Shown in pieces: positions 61,579 through 64,000 of a stretch of DNA of 64,000 nucleotides. The DNA comes from Alicyclobacillus tolerans (GTDB lineage: Bacteria > Bacillota > Bacilli > Alicyclobacillales > Alicyclobacillaceae). The first letter of the stretch is position 1. Each line of letters begins with the position of its first letter. Where the stretch lies: contig NZ_JAJFNK010000012.1 of NCBI RefSeq assembly GCF_021739485.1, positions 1 to 64,000 on the forward strand, given 5' to 3'. The notes under the pieces were generated by a model. It did not search any database and was not told the DNA's origin. It saw only the letters and a program-made list of their open reading frames with translations. The translations under genes were made by a program, and so were the position numbers.

Positions 61579-62346
61579 TTGTTGGAATACCCGAGTTTTT
61601 CTTTGGAGGGAAAATTGTCCCTCGTCACCGGCGGATCGAAAGGCATTGGCTTTGGCATGGCCATGGGGCTGGCGCATGCTGGCAGCGACGTGGTCATTTT
61701 GGGGCGGGATGAAGCCGCCGGCGAGCAGGCCAGAAGAGAACTGGAGCAACATGGACACCAGGCGTGGTTTGTTCAGGCCGATGTGAAAGACGACGCGCAG
61801 GTCAGACAGGCGGTTTCCGGCATCGAACAAAACATAGGTGCCATTGACATACTTGTCAACAACGCGGGAAAGAACGTTCGGAGTTTAGTGGAGGAATACG
61901 CGACTGAAGATTGGGATGACGTGATTTCTACCAATCTGCGCGGAATTTTTCTGGTTGGGCGGGAGGTTCTTCGCCATATGAAGCAGCGGCAGCGGGGGAA
62001 GGTTATCAACATCTCCTCGGTCTTCGGCGGAGTAGCCATGCCGTATCAAACCGCTTATGCCGCATCCAAGGGCGGAATTGCTCAGATCACGAAAGTTTGG
62101 GCCGTTGAACTGGCATCGCAGGGCATTAACGTCAACGCCATTGCACCTGCTTACGTCCGTACTCCGATGACCGAAGGGTGGTTGTCCGATCGCGATCGAC
62201 TGGAGCAAATTATGATGAGAACACCCGCTGGGCGCCTTGGAGAGATGAAGGACGTCATTGGGGCTGCCGTGTTCTTGGCCTCCGACGCTTCGGATTACAT
62301 CCACGGCCACACCTTGTACGTCGACGGCGGCTGGTTAGCCCAGTAA
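61579..62346 (+). CDS. Short-chain dehydrogenase/reductase
   Basis: This ~255-residue NAD(P)-dependent SDR has TGGSKGIGFG, NNAG, the catalytic serine in NISSVFGG, Y160 and K164 (YAASK), and the C-terminal GHTLYVDGGW. It resembles gluconate 5-dehydrogenase or 3-oxoacyl reductase branches; the substrate is unknown. The TTG at 61579 follows GGGGGGAGACAAC, a near-ideal ribosome binding site; an ATG at 61558 lies inside that site. The upstream cre sequence suggests glucose repression. Confidence 0.85.
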   Translation: MLEYPSFSLEGKLSLVTGGSKGIGFGMAMGLAHAGSDVVILGRDEAAGEQARRELEQHGHQAWFVQADVKDDAQVRQAVSGIEQNIGAIDILVNNAGKNVRSLVEEYATEDWDDVISTNLRGIFLVGREVLRHMKQRQRGKVINISSVFGGVAMPYQTAYAASKGGIAQITKVWAVELASQGINVNAIAPAYVRTPMTEGWLSDRDRLEQIMMRTPAGRLGEMKDVIGAAVFLASDASDYIHGHTLYVDGGWLAQ

Positions 62347-62472
62347 GCAGCGGTATCCGAACGGGTCAGGTCATCGCCGAGGCCGCAATGCGGGGGTCCC
62401 ACCCGGTTAACGAACGGATGTGCGTCATGTGAGACGGTCGTCAGGAGGTTTAACACGGGGATTCAGAAGGGT

Positions 62473-62922
62473 GTGGCACGAGTGTTTAACCGCTACTTTG
62501 AGGACTTTCAAACTGGAGACTGCTGGAGTTCGCGCGGGCGGACGATTACGGAGACAGACCTGGTTTCTTTTGCGGCCTGGAGCGGCGACTGGTATCCACT
62601 GCACACAGACCAGGAATGGGCCCGTAACACTTCATACGGTCAGAGGATTGCTCATGGCATGTTGGTGCTGTCGGCAGCCATCGGCTTGACACACCTAGAG
62701 CCTGGTACCGTGGCGGCGTTTTACGGGTTGGATCGCGTACGGTTCGTGGCGCCCACCTTTATCGGGGACACCATTCACGTCACTTACGAGTTTGTGGAAA
62801 AGCAAGAACGCGAGAACGACGGGATCGTCACGGCGAAACTCGAAGTGAAAAAGCAAACCGGACAGACAGTGGCGGCAGCTGTTGTGAAGTTTTTGGTGAA
62901 TAAGTGCCCCGTATCCCAATAG
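62473..62922 (+). CDS. MaoC-family hydratase
   Basis: This 149-residue hotdog protein has the hydratase pattern WSGDWYPLHTDQEWA with the Asp and His, and IAHGMLVLSAAIG. It would add water to an enoyl-CoA. GTG 62473 has AGAAGGG only a few bases upstream; GTG 62482 is the alternative. It follows the SDR by 126 bp and could act with it. Confidence 0.82.
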   Translation: MARVFNRYFEDFQTGDCWSSRGRTITETDLVSFAAWSGDWYPLHTDQEWARNTSYGQRIAHGMLVLSAAIGLTHLEPGTVAAFYGLDRVRFVAPTFIGDTIHVTYEFVEKQERENDGIVTAKLEVKKQTGQTVAAAVVKFLVNKCPVSQ

Positions 62923-62940
62923 ACCCGGTTTCACTCAAGG

Positions 62941-62980
62941 GCTCTACTGGGGTCTACTGGGGTCTACTGGGGTCTACTGG
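62941..62980. repeat. Four 10-bp tandem repeats
   Basis: GGTCTACTGG at 62951, 62961 and 62971, preceded by a one-mismatch copy at 62941. Confidence 0.9.
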
Positions 62981-63330
62981 GACTGGCTCATGTTCTGCCA
63001 GGTCTCTTATAGGAGAGTCCCACCCTCTCACTAGTTTCTGAATTAAGTGATATATTTGACGCTATCTATTGTTAGGAACTGCCTGAAATGATAAGATAAC
63101 CTTGGTTCATCCAGTTGCGCCAACGCTTTTTTCTATCAATTAAGGCGTGCTGTTCAACGCATGCAGCGGGGGTGCCGCCCGAACGGGGGTGGCTTCGTCG
63201 TAATGCCTTCCACACAGCGTTTTGCCTCGAAGTTACTCTGACTATTCAATTGTTTTAGAAACGTACGTGAAATCATATCCTTTCAAGGTGTACAGACTTG
63301 TGGATTGACACAAAGAGAGGAGTGATGCTG
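62981..63330 (+). other. Gap before the cox-like genes
   Basis: The only candidate site is a weak promoter, TTGTTA (63069-63074), 17-base spacer, TAAGAT (63092-63097), giving a leader of about 230 bases. I see no gene or stable hairpin with confidence. Confidence 0.35.
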
Positions 63331-63777
63331 GTGAAGCTCGAGTATCGGCATACTTATGACTCACCCCGCGAAACCGTTTGGGCCATGTTGCAGGACGACT
63401 CTGTACTGCTTCGTACACTTCCTGGCTGCAAGCGGCTTCAGCCCGTCGGCGACGGCGTCTACGACACAGAACTCGGGCTGGATGTAGGTCCTATCAAGGG
63501 CTTGTTTCAAGGTCAGGTCCAAATTTCTGATGTCCAACCACCTTCGCATTACCGCCTCCAACTACAAGGCCGGGGTAAGCCTGGCGAACTTACGGCGGAT
63601 TCCCACATTTCTTTGACAGAAGAAAATGGAGTGACGCAGGTAGTGTGTGAGGCTGAGGCTCAAGCAACCGGGTTGCTGGCGTCGGTTGGCCAACGCGTCA
63701 TGGGAAGTATTGCCCGATTGTTGTTAGGACGTTTCTTTAAAAACGTCGAATCTGAACTCAAAAAAGCCGCAATTTAA
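63331..63777 (+). CDS. CoxG-like SRPBCC protein
   Basis: This ~148-residue protein is of the carbon monoxide dehydrogenase subunit G (CoxG) family within the SRPBCC superfamily. Motifs: SPRETVWAMLQDDSVLLRTL then PGCKRLQPVGDGVYDTEL, and the C-terminal ARLLLGRFFKNVESEL. CoxG proteins assist or anchor molybdenum hydroxylases at the membrane. The GTG at 63331 has GAGGAG 8 bases upstream. The adjacent CoxS-like gene supports the call. Confidence 0.82.
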   Translation: MKLEYRHTYDSPRETVWAMLQDDSVLLRTLPGCKRLQPVGDGVYDTELGLDVGPIKGLFQGQVQISDVQPPSHYRLQLQGRGKPGELTADSHISLTEENGVTQVVCEAEAQATGLLASVGQRVMGSIARLLLGRFFKNVESELKKAAI

Positions 63778-63833
63778 ACGCCGCAATTCCAGGGGTTGTA
63801 TTTCATTCAGGAGGTGTCTGGGCATGAGCGAGA

Positions 63834-64000
63834 AACAGCAGATTCGCATCACCGTCAATGGAATTGAAAAGCAATTGGAAGTTGAACCGCGGTTGCTGCT
63901 CGTACACGCGTTGAGGGATGAACTTGGCTTGACCGGAACGCACATTGGGTGCGATACCAGTCAGTGCGGCGCATGTACGGTGCTGCTTGGGGGAGAAGCC
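63834..64000 (+). CDS. CoxS-like 2Fe-2S subunit of a molybdenum hydroxylase (truncated by window)
   Basis: The first 55 residues of a small ferredoxin-like subunit are visible; the window ends inside the gene. ITVNGIEKQLEVEP and LLVHALRDELGLTGTHIGCD are followed by TSQCGACTVLLGGEA, the plant-type 2Fe-2S motif of xanthine/CO dehydrogenase small subunits. AGGAGG lies 10 bases before the ATG. It likely continues with the large and FAD subunits beyond the window. The substrate (CO, aldehyde or N-heterocycle) cannot be decided from here. Confidence 0.88.

Noticed and set aside
1-64000. tRNA, rRNA, insertion sequences or prophage genes
   Set aside because: None of the gaps shows a tRNA-like cloverleaf by eye and no transposase, integrase or phage structural motif was seen in any frame.

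Overview
The window reads as a chromosome segment of an endospore-forming Bacilli member, most like the Alicyclobacillaceae. The evidence is the ytrH-ytrI sporulation pair, a fadN-fadA-fadE operon of the Bacillus type, the ywqA/ywqB and ymfF/ymfH pairs, strong GGAGG ribosome binding sites, frequent GTG/TTG starts and Bacillus-type LexA and CcpA sites. Base composition is moderate (about 50-55% GC by eye). I found no rRNA, tRNA, insertion sequence, prophage or CRISPR array. The species placement is inference.

Layout. 0.1-1.5 kb (minus): yfhH-like, ytrI, ytrH. 1.8-5.8 kb: SNF2-family helicase and SWIM zinc-finger partner. 5.9-11 kb: two LexA boxes followed by an ImuB-like inactive Y-family polymerase, a DUF6504 protein and the error-prone polymerase DnaE2, which together look like an SOS mutasome cassette without ImuA. 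11.1-15.3 kb: PLD-like lipoprotein with a coupled PAP2 phosphatase, a cupredoxin-like protein, OsmC, HIT and D-amino acid aminotransferase. 15.5-21.1 kb: fadNAE beta-oxidation operon. 21.4-25.7 kb: small membrane protein, LysM-3D protein, membrane-anchored coiled-coil protein, MazG-like protein, endonuclease IV. 25.7-29.9 kb: TetR regulator with a perfect operator and the fused isobutyryl-CoA mutase icmF. 30-34.3 kb: secreted protein plus MFS transporter, ferredoxin, type II NADH dehydrogenase, zinc-finger regulator. 34.4-40.2 kb: M16-family pair ymfF/ymfH, tcdA, YbjQ family and small proteins. 40.3-50.3 kb: ten co-directional CoA-ester genes. 50.4-56.7 kb: glutamate synthase gltB-gltD. 56.8-64 kb: multi-pass membrane protein, hydroxyacid dehydrogenase, Dabb protein, metallo-beta-lactamase fold hydrolase, SDR, MaoC protein, and the start of a molybdenum-hydroxylase (cox-like) cluster cut by the window end.

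How the genes fit together. The main theme is acyl-CoA catabolism: fadNAE for straight chains, IcmF for isobutyryl/butyryl-CoA interconversion, and the 40-50 kb module (acyl-CoA dehydrogenase, hydratases, HMG-CoA-synthase-like/OB-fold fusion, thiolase, CoA-transferase, racemase-like protein, hotdog proteins) for an unidentified, probably branched, substrate. CcpA-type cre sites and TetR-type palindromes upstream suggest carbon-catabolite and acyl-CoA control. Electrons could pass to ferredoxin and Ndh. A second theme is DNA damage tolerance (ImuB-like/DnaE2, endonuclease IV, SNF2 helicase).

Two sequence-level patterns recur. At least 14 gaps between genes carry short tandem duplications (8-52 bp units, 2-5 copies). 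The palindrome GCGATCGC occurs at least nine times where about one would be expected.
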